Shown: positions 21,578 through 30,721, counted from the first letter of the stretch. The stretch: DNA of 64,000 nt from Nocardioides sediminis (GCF_003047295.1 NZ_PZYZ01000007.1:1-64000); one strand, 5' to 3'. Made by a program: numbers and translations. The notes: generated from the letters alone by a model not told the origin.

Positions 21578-22876
21578 TCAGCCCAGGATCCGGGCGAGGT
21601 GGTCGTTGGTGAACACCCGGTCCGGGTCCAGCCGGTCGCGCAGGGCGATGAACTCGTCCCACCGGGGGTAGACCGGGGCCAGGTCGGCGGCCGACAGGCT
21701 GTGCATCTTGCCCCAGTGCGGTCGGCCCCCGGCGGCACGGAGCACGGCCTCGACGCCGTCGAAGTAGGCCCGGTGGTCAGCGCTCGCGTGCACGTGGAAG
21801 GCGAGGTAGAGCGACTCGCGCCCCGACGCGGTCGAGAGGGTGATGTCGTCGGCCGGGGCGGTGCGGATCTCGACGGGGAAGCTGACCCGCCAGCTCGAGG
21901 CGTCGACCTGGCGGCGCACCTCGCGCAGCACGTCGAGGCCGACGTCGCGCGGGACGGCGTACTCCATCTCCTTGAACCGGACCCGGCGCGGAGTGGTGAA
22001 GACGCGGTGCGCGACGTCGGAGTAGCGCCGTTCGGTCTGGAGTCCCGCGCTGAGCCGGTTGAGGCGGGGGATGGCGGTCGGGACGTGGTTGGCCGTGGCC
22101 GTGAGGCCGCCGTAGAAGGTGTTGGCCAGCAGCTCGTCGTCGAACCAGCGCCGCCAGCGGGGGAGCGGCTCGGCGGCGTCGAGGTCGGCGAGCCGGTCGT
22201 TGGTCTTGGTCATCATCCGGTCGGTGTGCGGGAACCAGTACATGTCCACGTGGTGGTGGGCCTCGACCAGGTCGTCGTACGACGACAGCGCCTCGTCCCA
22301 GCTCATCGGGCGCTCGTGGGCCTCGAGGGCGAAGAGCGGCTCGACGCGCAGCGTGACCTCGGTCAGGACCCCGAGGGCACCGAGGCCGACGCGGGCGGCG
22401 GCGAACACGTCGGCGTGCTGCTCGGCGCTGACGTGCAGGACCTCGCCGGAGCCGGTCACGAGCTCGAGCGCCTCCACCTGGACGGCGAGGGAGGCGTCCA
22501 CCCCGCCGGTTCCGTGGGTGCCGGTGGAGATGGCGCCGGCGATCGTCTGGGCGTCGACGTCACCCATGTTGTGCAGCGAGAGCCCCAGGTCCTCGAGGCG
22601 GGCGTTGAGCTCGTGCAGGGGAGTCCCGGCCGCCACTGTGACGGTCATCGCTGCGCGGTCGACGGCGAGGACGCCGGTCATCGCGCTCGGGCGGAGCATG
22701 CCGTCGGGGGCGACGGCGATGCCGGTGAAGCTGTGTGCGCTGCCGACCATCTTGACCGTGCCCCCGCGTCGTCGGGCGGCCAGGACCTCGCGGACCACTG
22801 CCGCCGTGTCGGCCGGCGTGGTGATCCGCGTCGGCGCCGCGGACTCGGTGCGTGCCCAGTTGTGCCACGTCGTCAT
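21578..22876 (-). CDS. FAD-linked aldonolactone oxidase-like oxidoreductase
   Basis: A 432-aa flavoprotein of the VAO/aldonolactone oxidase family. The N-terminal FAD domain shows MVGSAHSFTGIAV (the usual histidine for covalent FAD), TIAGAISTGTHGTG and GALGVLTEVTLRV; the C-terminal ALO domain has the HWGKMH motif typical of L-gulonolactone/D-arabinonolactone oxidases. It may act in sugar-lactone oxidation; the substrate is not evident. ATG 22876 is chosen because GAGGAGG lies 5 nt upstream; the 53 upstream in-frame residues are Arg/Pro-rich and probably untranslated. Compared with fungal enzymes it lacks membrane anchors. Confidence 0.82.
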   Translation of the reverse strand: MTTWHNWARTESAAPTRITTPADTAAVVREVLAARRRGGTVKMVGSAHSFTGIAVAPDGMLRPSAMTGVLAVDRAAMTVTVAAGTPLHELNARLEDLGLSLHNMGDVDAQTIAGAISTGTHGTGGVDASLAVQVEALELVTGSGEVLHVSAEQHADVFAAARVGLGALGVLTEVTLRVEPLFALEAHERPMSWDEALSSYDDLVEAHHHVDMYWFPHTDRMMTKTNDRLADLDAAEPLPRWRRWFDDELLANTFYGGLTATANHVPTAIPRLNRLSAGLQTERRYSDVAHRVFTTPRRVRFKEMEYAVPRDVGLDVLREVRRQVDASSWRVSFPVEIRTAPADDITLSTASGRESLYLAFHVHASADHRAYFDGVEAVLRAAGGRPHWGKMHSLSAADLAPVYPRWDEFIALRDRLDPDRVFTNDHLARILG

Positions 22877-23024
22877 CGGTCCTCCTCGTCGGCGGGCGCG
22901 GGGTGCTGGCCACCCGGCCTCTAGGCTGCTCGGGCGCTCGGAGGTGAGGCTAGACCGTGGTGCCGTCGGCGCCGGCCCGGGTCTTCTGAGCCTTCGCCGT
23001 CCACTTCGCCGCACGGTCGCACCC

Positions 23025-23546
23025 CTAGGAGACATCCGGCCGGGGCAGGACCTTGGTCGCCGTCCGTGCCGCGAGCAGGCCGCCGAGCACCGACGACGCC
23101 GGGAACCACACCAGCTCGAGCCACTCCTCGCCCTTGGGCAGATCGGCAGGAACGACCACCGGCCCTCCGGGCAGCACCGAGAGCACGGTGAGCATTGCCA
23201 GGGGAGGTAGCAGGACCCCGAGGACGAAGGCGCGGCGCCGTGCCACCGGCGCGGAAAGGTGGCGGCCGACCAGGAAGGTCAGCGGCAGGCCGGCGAGGAG
23301 GCCCACGCCCGCGCCGACGGGACCACCGAAGACAACGGCCAACAGCGCGACGGGGACCGCACCGGCCACGACGTCGGTGACCGACGGCGTCGGTCCATCA
23401 GCGGTGAGACCGATCATCAGGACCGCGAAGGCCACCAGGGTGCCCGACAGCGCCCCCAGCAGGGGACCCATGAGAATCCATCGCGGCTCCGGACGGAAGA
23501 CCGGCCTGATGGAGTGCCCGCAGGCGGAGCGGCGCCCGGGAGTCAT
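23025..23546 (-). CDS. Hypothetical four-helix membrane protein
   Basis: A 173-aa protein I cannot assign. It has four hydrophobic segments (around LLGALSGTLVAFAVLMIGL, VVAGAVPVALLAVVFG, AGVGLLAGLPLTFLV and RAFVLGVLLPPLAML) and a short C-terminal tail. The longer start (ATG 23546) is supported by a TAGGTT hexamer 6 nt upstream; a shorter start at Met26 has no better signal. No operon partner: neighbours are more than 140 bp away. Confidence 0.6.
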   Translation of the reverse strand: MTPGRRSACGHSIRPVFRPEPRWILMGPLLGALSGTLVAFAVLMIGLTADGPTPSVTDVVAGAVPVALLAVVFGGPVGAGVGLLAGLPLTFLVGRHLSAPVARRRAFVLGVLLPPLAMLTVLSVLPGGPVVVPADLPKGEEWLELVWFPASSVLGGLLAARTATKVLPRPDVS

Positions 23547-23552
23547 GCGCGA

Positions 23553-23558
23553 AACCTA
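23553..23558 (-). promoter_or_regulatory. -10 hexamer TAGGTT of the four-helix membrane protein gene
   Basis: TAGGTT on the minus strand ends 6 nt before ATG 23546. Confidence 0.5.
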
Positions 23559-23779
23559 CGTGGCCGGGAGTGCGGATGCAGCGAAGCGCGGAGACTCCAC
23601 CACGACCCCGCAGCATGGTTCGGGGGCCGGTCCCCATCACCGCAGCTGTGTCTCGCGCAGTCGCTCCGCCCCCGCGTCGTTCCCGTGCCGCGCAAGCCTG
23701 GACTCCGGCCGGTCATGAGGCATCCGAACGTGCCAACAGCCCCGCCGTGGTGCTGTGGGCGGGGTGTGGGGCGTGGTGG

Positions 23780-25219
23780 CTACTGGTCGGGCGGGTGCAG
23801 GTCGGGGACGTCGTGTTGCCCGTGCTGCTGGTCGCTGTCGTCGGACCCGGGTTCGGGCCAGGCGCGTCCGGTCGATCTGCTGCCGGTGTGGTCGCGGCGG
23901 TAGGTCCAGCCCAGCGGGCTGGTCCAGTCGAACACGCCCGGTTCGGTCATCCGGTAGCGCCAGCGGCCCTTGGTCTTGAGGCGATGGTGGCGGCGGCACA
24001 GGGCGGCGAGGTTGTCGGTGCTCGTTTGTCCGCCGCGGTCGGGGTGGTCGTGGTCGTAGGGGACGATGTGGTCGATGTCGCCGAGGCGGGCGTTGCGGCC
24101 GCACCACGGAAAGACACACGTGCCGTCCCGGACGACCACGTGCTCACGCATCGCCGCGGTCGGGGTATAGCCCTTGGTCTCGAGGCGTTCGCGGAGGTCG
24201 ATGACGGGCTTGATGACGACTTGGGCGTCTGAGCGACCGCACCACTGGCGGATCTGCTCGGCCGAGAGCAGCCGTTGGCCGGCCTGCTCGACGCGGGCGC
24301 ACAACGCCTCGCCGGTCGCGTCACCAGTCGGGCCCGCCAGGCCGGTGATGGCATCGGCGGACAGGTGCGCGTAGATGACGATCTGCGTCACCGGCGCGGC
24401 CGGTTTCGCGGCTCGCACCCCGACCACCGCCGACACGTGGTCGCCACCGTCGGTGTCCTCGGTCTGGTCGAAGCCGAGGGTCAGCTGCCGGCGCGCCAGG
24501 TCACCCAGCGCCGTGGCCCGACGGCCGTCGACGGTGTCGGTGGACCCGAGCCTGGCGAGGTGCTCCGCCCCCGACGCCACCGCCTCGCGCAGGGCGAGGG
24601 CGTCGGGGATCTCCAGGTCGGCCTCCAGGTGCATGGTCCCGTCGAAGGAGACCTGCTGGGTGTCGAAGGTGACGTTGCGCTTGTCCGCACTCTTCTCCAA
24701 CGCCTGCTCCACGGCCTCGGGCATGAACCGCACCCGGGCCTCGTCCACCACCCGCCCCAGCGCCGAGGGCGTGAGCCGGTTGGCGCACCAGAACACCTGC
24801 CCGTCCACATACGTCGCCGCCTCGAGAGTGAGGTCCAGGGTGGTCTGCGCGATCACCCGCGCCCGCCACCCCGCCACCAGCCCCGCCTGCACGGCACCCC
24901 ACAGCTGCGGGAGCCGGTAGGCCACCTCCACGCACTCGGTCAGGAACCGACCCGCACTGTCGTTGGTGCGGCCGAGCATGGTCGCGAACTCCGGCACGCA
25001 GAACTCATCGATCGACGGAGACCCCTCGCCCGCGAAGGTCTTCGGGGAGGTGAAGCACGCCTCCGCGTGCTCGGGGTCGGCCAGGTGCAGGTCGGCCCAG
25101 TGCACCCCGAGCCGCATCATCTCCACGTCGGCCCGCTCCGCCGTCTGCTTCTGATCTCGCACCGCACGCAACAGCTCGGCCGGGGTGTCCGGCAGAGCGG
25201 GAGCGTTGGTGTCGGGCAT
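23780..25219 (-). CDS. DUF222 / HNH endonuclease (13E12 repeat family)
   Basis: A 479-aa protein with an N-terminal DUF222 region (residues about 30-330) and a C-terminal HNH domain: CVFPWCGRNARLGDIDHI, then DHDHPDRGG, N-L-AALCRRHHRLKT. The HNH residues look intact. Families of this kind (REP13E12 in mycobacteria) are multicopy, scattered in actinobacterial genomes and behave like mobile or selfish genes, but no transposase or terminal repeats are seen here. The gene is flanked by non-coding sequence on both sides (233 and 435 bp), which fits insertion into a gene-poor site. Biological role is unknown. Confidence 0.85.
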   Translation of the reverse strand: MPDTNAPALPDTPAELLRAVRDQKQTAERADVEMMRLGVHWADLHLADPEHAEACFTSPKTFAGEGSPSIDEFCVPEFATMLGRTNDSAGRFLTECVEVAYRLPQLWGAVQAGLVAGWRARVIAQTTLDLTLEAATYVDGQVFWCANRLTPSALGRVVDEARVRFMPEAVEQALEKSADKRNVTFDTQQVSFDGTMHLEADLEIPDALALREAVASGAEHLARLGSTDTVDGRRATALGDLARRQLTLGFDQTEDTDGGDHVSAVVGVRAAKPAAPVTQIVIYAHLSADAITGLAGPTGDATGEALCARVEQAGQRLLSAEQIRQWCGRSDAQVVIKPVIDLRERLETKGYTPTAAMREHVVVRDGTCVFPWCGRNARLGDIDHIVPYDHDHPDRGGQTSTDNLAALCRRHHRLKTKGRWRYRMTEPGVFDWTSPLGWTYRRDHTGSRSTGRAWPEPGSDDSDQQHGQHDVPDLHPPDQ

Positions 25220-25654
25220 GCACCTATTCCAGCAGGGACCACCGACAACGGACCCCCGGAAACCGGCCTCCCGACCACACTGTGGACACGACTTTCGACG
25301 GGTTTCGAGGCTCGCCCCGCTCGCGCCCCAACCACCGATCGGGGTGGCGAGGTATGACGCGTCAGTCGCGCCCGCTCGGAGCGACGTCCCGCGCCATCAC
25401 GCAGTTGCCGTGGCCCTGGGCCAGTCGTAGGTGAAGCCCTCCCGCTCTTACATCGCCCGGGTGCCGTACCCGGACGTTCCTCTGCCGCACCCCGCCCGTG
25501 TCGTGCGGGTAGCCCTCGACTAGGCGTGCTCATCGTCGTACGCCAGAGCTGCGTGCGCGATCCCCTCGTCCACCCAGCGCTTCCTGAGGACCCTTGTTGC
25601 CCTCCGCGGACTGCCCGCGTGCGGCGCCGCCGGGACGGAACCAGATGCTCCCCG
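25220..25654. other. 435-bp gene-poor stretch with repeat-like and hairpin elements
   Basis: It holds the promoter side of the DUF222 gene, a repeat-like segment at 25301-25350, a hairpin at 25457-25473 (CCGGGT/ACCCGG), and on the minus strand a 43-codon frame following the MFS stop that ends ...ALAYDDEHA. That last frame has G/C-ending codons and may be a gene remnant. I see no intact gene. Confidence 0.5.
25301..25350. repeat. Candidate interspersed extragenic repeat
   Basis: The segment starts GGTTTCGAGGCTCGC and continues through AACCACC to a CCACC/GGTGG hairpin (25332-25347). It resembles the TTTCGAGGCTCG...AACCACC intergenic repeats I recall from Nocardioides-like genomes. No second copy is found in this window, so the call rests on memory of the pattern. 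Confidence 0.35.
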
Positions 25655-26839
25655 TCAGGCCGGTACGACGACCCGCGTGCGGGTCGCCTGCGCACCGAGC
25701 ACCGCGACGAAGCCGGCGGCGACCGCGACGAGGTAGGCGGCCGAGGCGCCGTGGTGGTCCACGACGAACCCGGCGATGGCGGCCCCGGGCGCGACCCCGG
25801 CCATCAGGCCGGTGTGCAGGATCGCCATGCCCTCGGTCAACCGGCCCGGTGGCACGGTCTGCTCGGTCAGCGACATGGTGGCGATCAGCGTCGGCGCGAT
25901 CGAGCAGCCGCCGACGAGCAGGGCGACGAACATGAGCGGGAAGCCCTCGACGAGCACGGGCGGGACCATCGCGAGCATCATCGCGAAGGACCCCCAGCGC
26001 ACCCTCGTCGCCGGCCCGCGGCGCCACACGACGGCCCCCGTGACGATGCCGGCGAGCATGCTGCCGACGGCCCACGTGGCGAGCAGCCAGCCGGAGACGG
26101 CCCGAGAGCCGGTCTCGTCGGCGAAGGCGACCGTGGTGACCTCCGCCGAGCCGAAGAGCGCGCCGAGGGACAGGCACACCAGCGTCAGCGGCAGCACCGT
26201 GCGCCACGGCATCGGGAGCCGCGTGCCGCCCCGTCGGTGCAGGCCGTACGGCGGCTCGGTCGCCCGCTGGGCGGCGAAGGCGTAGGTGCCGACCAGGCCC
26301 GCGGTGGCTGCGACCACCAGTCCGGCGACCGGGTGCCACAGGGTGGCGAGGACCGTCGCGAGGACGGGCCCCACGACGAAGACGACCTCGTCGAGGACCG
26401 ACTCCAGCGCGTAGGCGGTCTGGACCTCCCGCGGGCGGTCCAGCAGGTGCGACCAGCGCGTGCGCACGCACGCGCCCACCTGGGGCTGGAAGGCTCCGGT
26501 GAGTGCCGCGAAGAGGTAGACGAGGGCCGAGGGCCAGTCCCGGGTCACCGCCATGACCATCAGCGCCATCGACGTGGCGAAGAGCGACACCGCGACCGGG
26601 AGCACCCGACGCTGCCCGAGGGCGTCCACGAGCCGGCCGTGCAGCACCGCACAGGACGCCTGACCGAGCACGACGACCCCGGAGACCGCGCCGGCGAGCC
26701 CGTAGGAGCCGGTCTCGCCCTCGACCAGGAGGACCACGCCGAGCGTGACCATGGAGATGGGGAGCCGCGCGACCAGTGCGGCGGAGCTGAAGCGCAGTGC
26801 GCCGGGCCGGGACAGCACACGCCGGTAGGAGTCGAGCAT
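25655..26839 (-). CDS. MFS transporter
   Basis: A 394-aa membrane protein with about 12 hydrophobic segments in two halves. The loop after helix 2 (GRLVDALGQRRVLP) matches the MFS A motif, and LDEVVFVVGPVLATVL lies in the fifth helix. Substrate unknown; sequence style is that of small drug/metabolite exporters. The start at 26839 is supported by a TAGCAT hexamer 7 nt upstream, overlapping the promoter region of the divergent ferrochelatase gene; longer frames upstream run antisense through that gene. Confidence 0.8.
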   Translation of the reverse strand: MLDSYRRVLSRPGALRFSSAALVARLPISMVTLGVVLLVEGETGSYGLAGAVSGVVVLGQASCAVLHGRLVDALGQRRVLPVAVSLFATSMALMVMAVTRDWPSALVYLFAALTGAFQPQVGACVRTRWSHLLDRPREVQTAYALESVLDEVVFVVGPVLATVLATLWHPVAGLVVAATAGLVGTYAFAAQRATEPPYGLHRRGGTRLPMPWRTVLPLTLVCLSLGALFGSAEVTTVAFADETGSRAVSGWLLATWAVGSMLAGIVTGAVVWRRGPATRVRWGSFAMMLAMVPPVLVEGFPLMFVALLVGGCSIAPTLIATMSLTEQTVPPGRLTEGMAILHTGLMAGVAPGAAIAGFVVDHHGASAAYLVAVAAGFVAVLGAQATRTRVVVPA

Positions 26840-26846
26840 CGCGAGG

Positions 26847-26852
26847 ATGCTA
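26847..26852 (-). promoter_or_regulatory. -10 hexamer TAGCAT of the MFS gene
   Basis: TAGCAT on the minus strand ends 7 nt before ATG 26839. Only 8 bp separate it from the divergent hexamer at 26861. Confidence 0.45.
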
Positions 26853-26860
26853 GGCCTCAC

Positions 26861-26866
26861 TAGTCT
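26861..26866 (+). promoter_or_regulatory. -10 hexamer TAGTCT of the ferrochelatase gene
   Basis: TAGTCT ends 6 nt before ATG 26873. Confidence 0.55.
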
Positions 26867-26872
26867 GGCGAC

Positions 26873-27970
26873 ATGAATCCCGACGTGTCGCCGTACGACG
26901 CCCTCCTGCTGCTCTCGTTCGGCGGCCCGGAGAAGCCCGAGGACGTCGTCCCCTTCCTCGAGAACGTCACCCGTGGCCGGGGCATCCCGCGTGAGCGCCT
27001 CGAGGAGGTGGGGGAGCACTACTTCCTCTTCGGCGGCCGCAGCCCGATCAACGACCAGAACCGCGCGCTGCTCGCCGAGATCCGCGAGGACCTCACGGGC
27101 AGCGGCATCGACCTGCCGGTCTACTGGGGCAACCGCAACTGGGACCCCTACCTCGCCGACACGCTGCGCCAGATGCGCGACGACGGCATCACGCGGGCGG
27201 CGGTGATCACCACCTCGGCCTACTCGTCCTACTCCTCCTGCCGCCAGTACCGCGAGAACCTCGCGGACGCGGTCGCCGAGGTCGAGGGTGCGCCCCGGCT
27301 CGACCGGCTGCGGCAGTACTACAACCACCCGGGCTTCGTGGAGCCGGTCGTGGACGCCACCCTCGCGGCCCTGGCCGACCTCCCCGACGCCGTGCGCGAG
27401 CAGGCCGAGCTGGTCTTCGTGACCCACTCGATCCCCGCGGCGATGGCCGAGACCAGCGGCCCGCCGCTGGAGGGTGGCAACGCCTACGTGCGCCAGCACC
27501 TCGTGGTCGCCGAGGAGATCACCTCGCGGGTGCGCCAGGAGACCGGTCGCCGGCACAAGCACCAGCTCGTCTACTGCTCCCGCTCGGGCTCGCCGCACGT
27601 CCCGTGGCTGGAGCCGGACATCAACGACCACCTCGGAGAGCTCGCCCGGCGGGGCGCCACCGCCGTCGTGATGATCCCGGTCGGCTTCGTCTCCGACCAC
27701 ATGGAGGTCATCTACGACCTCGACACCGAGGCCATGGCCACCGCGGAGAAGGTCGGCCTGGAGGCGGTCCGCGCGAGCACCCCGGGCATCGACCCCCGAT
27801 TCGTCTCGATGGTGCGCGACCTGCTCGTCGAGCGGGCCGCGGTCGAGCGCGGCGAGGAGGTCACCCGCAGCACCGTGGGCGACCTGCCGGCCTGGCGGGA
27901 GGTCTGCGCCGCCGGCTGCTGCCCCAACCCTCGTGGCCCCCGACCCGCGCTCTGCGGGGCCGACTCGTGA
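26873..27970 (+). CDS. hemH: Ferrochelatase, coproheme type
   Basis: A 365-aa enzyme that inserts Fe2+ into a porphyrin; in actinobacteria the substrate is coproporphyrin III (CpfC pathway). Conserved elements include [14 protein letters not shown] at the start, [28 protein letters not shown], the catalytic region FVTHSIP, and [19 protein letters not shown]. The C-terminal tail has Cys residues in [19 protein letters not shown], which with Cys in the YSSCRQYR region fits the [2Fe-2S] cluster of actinobacterial enzymes. The stop overlaps the GTG of the suhB-like gene (GTGA), so the two are co-translated. Confidence 0.93.
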   Translation: MNPDVSPYDALLLLSFGGPEKPEDVVPFLENVTRGRGIPRERLEEVGEHYFLFGGRSPINDQNRALLAEIREDLTGSGIDLPVYWGNRNWDPYLADTLRQMRDDGITRAAVITTSAYSSYSSCRQYRENLADAVAEVEGAPRLDRLRQYYNHPGFVEPVVDATLAALADLPDAVREQAELVFVTHSIPAAMAETSGPPLEGGNAYVRQHLVVAEEITSRVRQETGRRHKHQLVYCSRSGSPHVPWLEPDINDHLGELARRGATAVVMIPVGFVSDHMEVIYDLDTEAMATAEKVGLEAVRASTPGIDPRFVSMVRDLLVERAAVERGEEVTRSTVGDLPAWREVCAAGCCPNPRGPRPALCGADS

Positions 27971-28821
27971 CCCACGACCCCGTCGCCCTGCGCGACGTCG
28001 CGTCGGTGGTGGCCCGTGAGGGTGCCGAGCTCGCCCGCAGCATGCGCGACGGCGGGATCGCGGTGGCCGACACCAAGTCCAGCGCCGTCGACGTCGTCAC
28101 CGAGGCGGACCGCGCGGTCGAGGAGCTCGTCCGGCGCCGGCTCCTCGAGCACCGTCCCGACGACGCGATCCTGGGGGAGGAGGGCGACGACCACCCGGGT
28201 ACCAGCGGGGTCCGCTGGGTGGTCGACCCGATCGACGGCACCGTCAACTACCTCTACGGGCTGCCCGACTGCGCCGTGTCCATCGCCGCGGAGGTCGGGG
28301 AGGAGGTCGTCGCCGGCGTCGTCGTCACGATCCCGACCGGGGTCGAGTACGCCGCCGCGCGCGGCCACGGCGCGACCCGCGACGGCGTACCCATCTCGGT
28401 CCGACCGTCGCCCCCGCTCGCCGAGCGGCTCGTCCTCACCGGCTTCGGCTACCTCGCCGAGACCCGGGCCCACCAGGCCGAGTCGGTGGCGGCCCTGCTG
28501 CCCGTGGTGCGTGACGTTCGTCGCATGGGCTCCTGCGCGCTCGACCTGTGCCACGTCGCCGACGGCAGTGCCGACGCCTACGTGGAGGAGGGACCGGCGC
28601 GCTGGGATTGGGCCGCCGGCTCGCTCGTCGCGAGCGAGGCCGGGGCCGTCTTCGCCCGCCTGCCGGGCCGTCTGAGCGACCACCTGGAGCCCGTGCGCAG
28701 CCAGATCGACGCCATGCCCGACTGGCCGGAGCGATCCGTCATCGCCGCGGCGCCGGCCGCCGGCTGGGACGAGTTCGTGGCCGCGCTGCGCACCGCCGGA
28801 TTCGTCGCCGACTCCCCCTGA
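27967..28821 (+). CDS. suhB: Inositol monophosphatase family protein (SuhB-like)
   Basis: A 284-aa Mg2+-dependent phosphatase. Metal-binding motifs are complete: GEEGDD, the DPIDGTVNY loop, and WDWAAG near the C-terminus. The family hydrolyses inositol-1-phosphate, needed in actinobacteria for phosphatidylinositol and mycothiol; related members act on histidinol phosphate or FBP. The gene opens the conserved block equivalent to the M. tuberculosis Rv2701c-Rv2689c region. GTG 27967 overlaps the ferrochelatase stop. Confidence 0.88.
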   Translation: MTHDPVALRDVASVVAREGAELARSMRDGGIAVADTKSSAVDVVTEADRAVEELVRRRLLEHRPDDAILGEEGDDHPGTSGVRWVVDPIDGTVNYLYGLPDCAVSIAAEVGEEVVAGVVVTIPTGVEYAAARGHGATRDGVPISVRPSPPLAERLVLTGFGYLAETRAHQAESVAALLPVVRDVRRMGSCALDLCHVADGSADAYVEEGPARWDWAAGSLVASEAGAVFARLPGRLSDHLEPVRSQIDAMPDWPERSVIAAAPAAGWDEFVAALRTAGFVADSP

Positions 28822-28985
28822 GGAGGGCGGGAATACCAGGGGTGCGGGGGGCGTTGCCGCGACACGTTCGGACCGGCGTGGCGCAAGCGCCGCACATGGT
28901 GCACAATCCACCCCGCGACGATGAGCATGAACGATCCAATTCTTTGCGCTGACGACGTGGATCGCTCGGCATGGGAGAGAGAGCA

Positions 28986-29276
28986 ATGGCTACTGACTAC
29001 GACGCGCCACGCAAGACCGAAGAGGACCAGAGCGAAGAGAGCATCGAGGAGCTCAAGGCGCGGCGGCACGACAAGAACTCCGGCAAGGTCGACGAGGACG
29101 AGGCCGAGGCGGCCGAGTCCTTCGAGCTGCCCGGTGCCGACCTGTCGCACGAGGAGCTCGCCGTCGAGGTGATGCCCCGGCAGGAGGACGAGTTCACCTG
29201 CATGAGCTGCTTCCTGGTCCACCACCGCTCGCAGCTGGCGGACGAGAAGAAGCTGATCTGCAAGGACTGCATCTGA
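28986..29276 (+). CDS. DUF4193 zinc-ribbon protein
   Basis: A 96-aa acidic small protein. The first 65 residues are charged and probably flexible (SEESIEELKARRHDK). The C-terminal part has a CMSC...CKDC pair separated by 17 residues, a clear zinc-ribbon. This is the actinobacterial DUF4193 family (Rv2699c in M. tuberculosis), of unknown function. ATG 28986 is preferred over the in-frame ATG 15 nt upstream because the purine-rich GGGAGAGAGAG lies just before it. A strong terminator follows. Confidence 0.85.
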   Translation: MATDYDAPRKTEEDQSEESIEELKARRHDKNSGKVDEDEAEAAESFELPGADLSHEELAVEVMPRQEDEFTCMSCFLVHHRSQLADEKKLICKDCI

Positions 29277-29311
29277 CCCGACGCTCGACCAGCACGGCAG
29301 CACCCACGTCG

Positions 29312-29343
29312 AAGGCCGCGGACCCCGAGGGGTCCGCGGCCTT
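29312..29343. terminator. Strong bidirectional hairpin terminator
   Basis: A 15-bp stem AAGGCCGCGGACCCC/GGGGTCCGCGGCCTT around GA, followed by TCGTGT on the plus strand. It lies between the DUF4193 stop and the convergent DUF4235 stop. Confidence 0.8.
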
Positions 29344-29379
29344 TCGTGTGCCCGTCCCGCGACACGGGGCAGGAGGTGG

Positions 29380-29700
29380 TCAGGTGGTGGGGGCGGACGC
29401 ATTGTCGGCGTCCTGGTCGTCCTTCTCCAGGCCGGGCGGCAGGTGCCCGGTGGACTTCGCGTAGTAGTTGGCGGCCCGGCGGGTGGCCAGCATGCGCGCG
29501 ACGGCGATGAGGGTGCCGCTCACGGCGGCCCACGCGAGGGCCTCCTTGACGTCGACGTCGGGGTCCGCGGGGTTGGCCGGCGGGTTCTTGCCGGTCGTGG
29601 CCCGCCACGTCGTGTTCAGGGCCTTCTTGGCCACGGCGGCCGCTCCGAGCGCCGCAGCGAGGGAGAAGACCGACCAGACCTTGCTGTTGTCGGATGCCAT
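29380..29700 (-). CDS. DUF4235 small membrane protein
   Basis: A 106-aa protein with two hydrophobic segments (VFSLAAALGAAAVAKKAL and AAVSGTLIAVARMLA) linked by a short polar loop, and a charged C-terminus. It follows the DUF4235 family along its length; function unknown. It interrupts the otherwise conserved DUF4193-DUF3093 neighbourhood. A TAGGGT hexamer 6 nt before the ATG marks a leaderless start. Confidence 0.8.
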   Translation of the reverse strand: MASDNSKVWSVFSLAAALGAAAVAKKALNTTWRATTGKNPPANPADPDVDVKEALAWAAVSGTLIAVARMLATRRAANYYAKSTGHLPPGLEKDDQDADNASAPTT

Positions 29701-29706
29701 GACGGC

Positions 29707-29712
29707 ACCCTA
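29707..29712 (-). promoter_or_regulatory. -10 hexamer TAGGGT of the DUF4235 gene
   Basis: TAGGGT on the minus strand ends 6 nt before ATG 29700 and overlaps the stop of the DUF3093 gene. Confidence 0.5.
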
Positions 29713-30159
29713 CCCAGCGGAGCGGTCGCGCATGAGCGCCGCCGCGAGGCGGTCGGGGTGCCGCGAGCTGATCAGCCAGTAGGGCGCCGGGTCGGCGACG
29801 TCGGTGATCTCCACCCGCACGCCCCGCTTGAGGTAGGGACGCAGCAGGAGGAATGCCCGCGCGTCGGCGTCGGGGCCAGCCTGGCGGCGCATGGCGTCCG
29901 CGTCCAGAGCGGTGACGGTGCCGACGTGCTCGAGACCGATCCACGCCTTGCCGGCCTGCAGCCGCCCCCCGGACACCGCGACCCGTGCGGACCCGTAGGA
30001 CACGAACGCCAGCACCAGGCCGGCCATCGCGAGACCCGTGACGGTCCACGCCACGGCGGGCGGGGTCGCCACCACCACGGCCAGCCACAGCGTGGCCACC
30101 AGCATGGTCCCCTGCACCCACCAGCGCAGCGGGACGCCCAGTCGTTCCGCGTACTCCAC
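29710..30159 (-). CDS. DUF3093 membrane protein
   Basis: A 149-aa protein with two N-terminal membrane segments (TMLVATLWLAVVVATPP; TGLAMAGLVLAFVSYG) and a soluble C-terminal domain (RPYLKRGVRVEITD, PYWLISSRHPDRLAAAL). It corresponds to Rv2698/DUF3093, function unknown. I place the start at GTG 30159 because a TAGGCT hexamer sits 7 nt upstream and the residues then begin VEYAERLGVPLRWW as expected; the longer ATG start at 30198 would lie inside the divergent dut promoter. Confidence 0.82.
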   Translation of the reverse strand: MEYAERLGVPLRWWVQGTMLVATLWLAVVVATPPAVAWTVTGLAMAGLVLAFVSYGSARVAVSGGRLQAGKAWIGLEHVGTVTALDADAMRRQAGPDADARAFLLLRPYLKRGVRVEITDVADPAPYWLISSRHPDRLAAALMRDRSAG

Positions 30160-30166
30160 GCCGCAG

Positions 30167-30172
30167 AGCCTA
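30167..30172 (-). promoter_or_regulatory. -10 hexamer TAGGCT of the DUF3093 gene
   Basis: TAGGCT on the minus strand ends 7 nt before GTG 30159. Confidence 0.5.
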
Positions 30173-30189
30173 GGCGGCGCCCCGGCAGG

Positions 30190-30195
30190 TAGATT
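30190..30195 (+). promoter_or_regulatory. -10 hexamer TAGATT of dut
   Basis: TAGATT ends 8 nt before GTG 30204. Confidence 0.45.
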
Positions 30196-30203
30196 CACCG
30201 CCC

Positions 30204-30698
30204 GTGCCCGACCACCTGCCGACCGCCGACACAGCCGCCGAGCCGCCCGCCGACCTGGAGGTGGCGATCGTCCGCCTCGACCCGGACCTGCCGCTGCCCT
30301 CCTACGCGCATCCGGGCGACGCCGGCGCCGACCTGCACACCACCGTCGACGTCTCCCTGGCCCCGGGGGAGCGGGCCCTGGTCCCGACCGGGATCGGTGT
30401 CGCCCTGCCCGAGGGGTACGTCGCCCTGGTGCACCCCCGCTCCGGTCTCGCGGCCCGGCACGGCCTCTCCATCGTCAACACCCCCGGCACCGTCGACGCG
30501 GGCTACCGCGGCGAGGTCAAGGTCATGCTGATCAACCACGACCCGGTCACCGCCGTGGAGCTGCGGCGCGGCGACCGGATCGCCCAGCTGGTCTTCCAGC
30601 GCGTCGAGCGAGCCCGCTTCGTCGAGGTGGGGCAACTCCCCGAGTCGGTACGCGGTCCGGGGGGCTACGGTTCTACTGGAGGCTTCGGTCGGTCCTGA
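30204..30698 (+). CDS. dut: dUTP diphosphatase
   Basis: A 164-aa trimeric dUTPase that converts dUTP to dUMP and PPi, keeping uracil out of DNA. All five family motifs are visible: HPGDAGADL (1), [11 protein letters not shown] (2), [10 protein letters not shown] (3, catalytic Asp), [10 protein letters not shown] (4), and the C-terminal [11 protein letters not shown] (5). It corresponds to Rv2697c in the conserved block and is divergent from DUF3093. Confidence 0.95.
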   Translation: MPDHLPTADTAAEPPADLEVAIVRLDPDLPLPSYAHPGDAGADLHTTVDVSLAPGERALVPTGIGVALPEGYVALVHPRSGLAARHGLSIVNTPGTVDAGYRGEVKVMLINHDPVTAVELRRGDRIAQLVFQRVERARFVEVGQLPESVRGPGGYGSTGGFGRS

Positions 30699-30721
30699 CC
30701 GCCCGCCACGACCACCAGCCA

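Noticed and set aside
23780..25219. Insertion sequence or intact mobile element around the DUF222/HNH gene
   Set aside because: No transposase, terminal inverted repeats or target duplication can be seen.
30159..30198. Longer ATG start for the DUF3093 protein at 30198
   Set aside because: It would lie within the dut promoter and adds an unlikely N-terminus; GTG 30159 follows a correctly spaced -10 hexamer.
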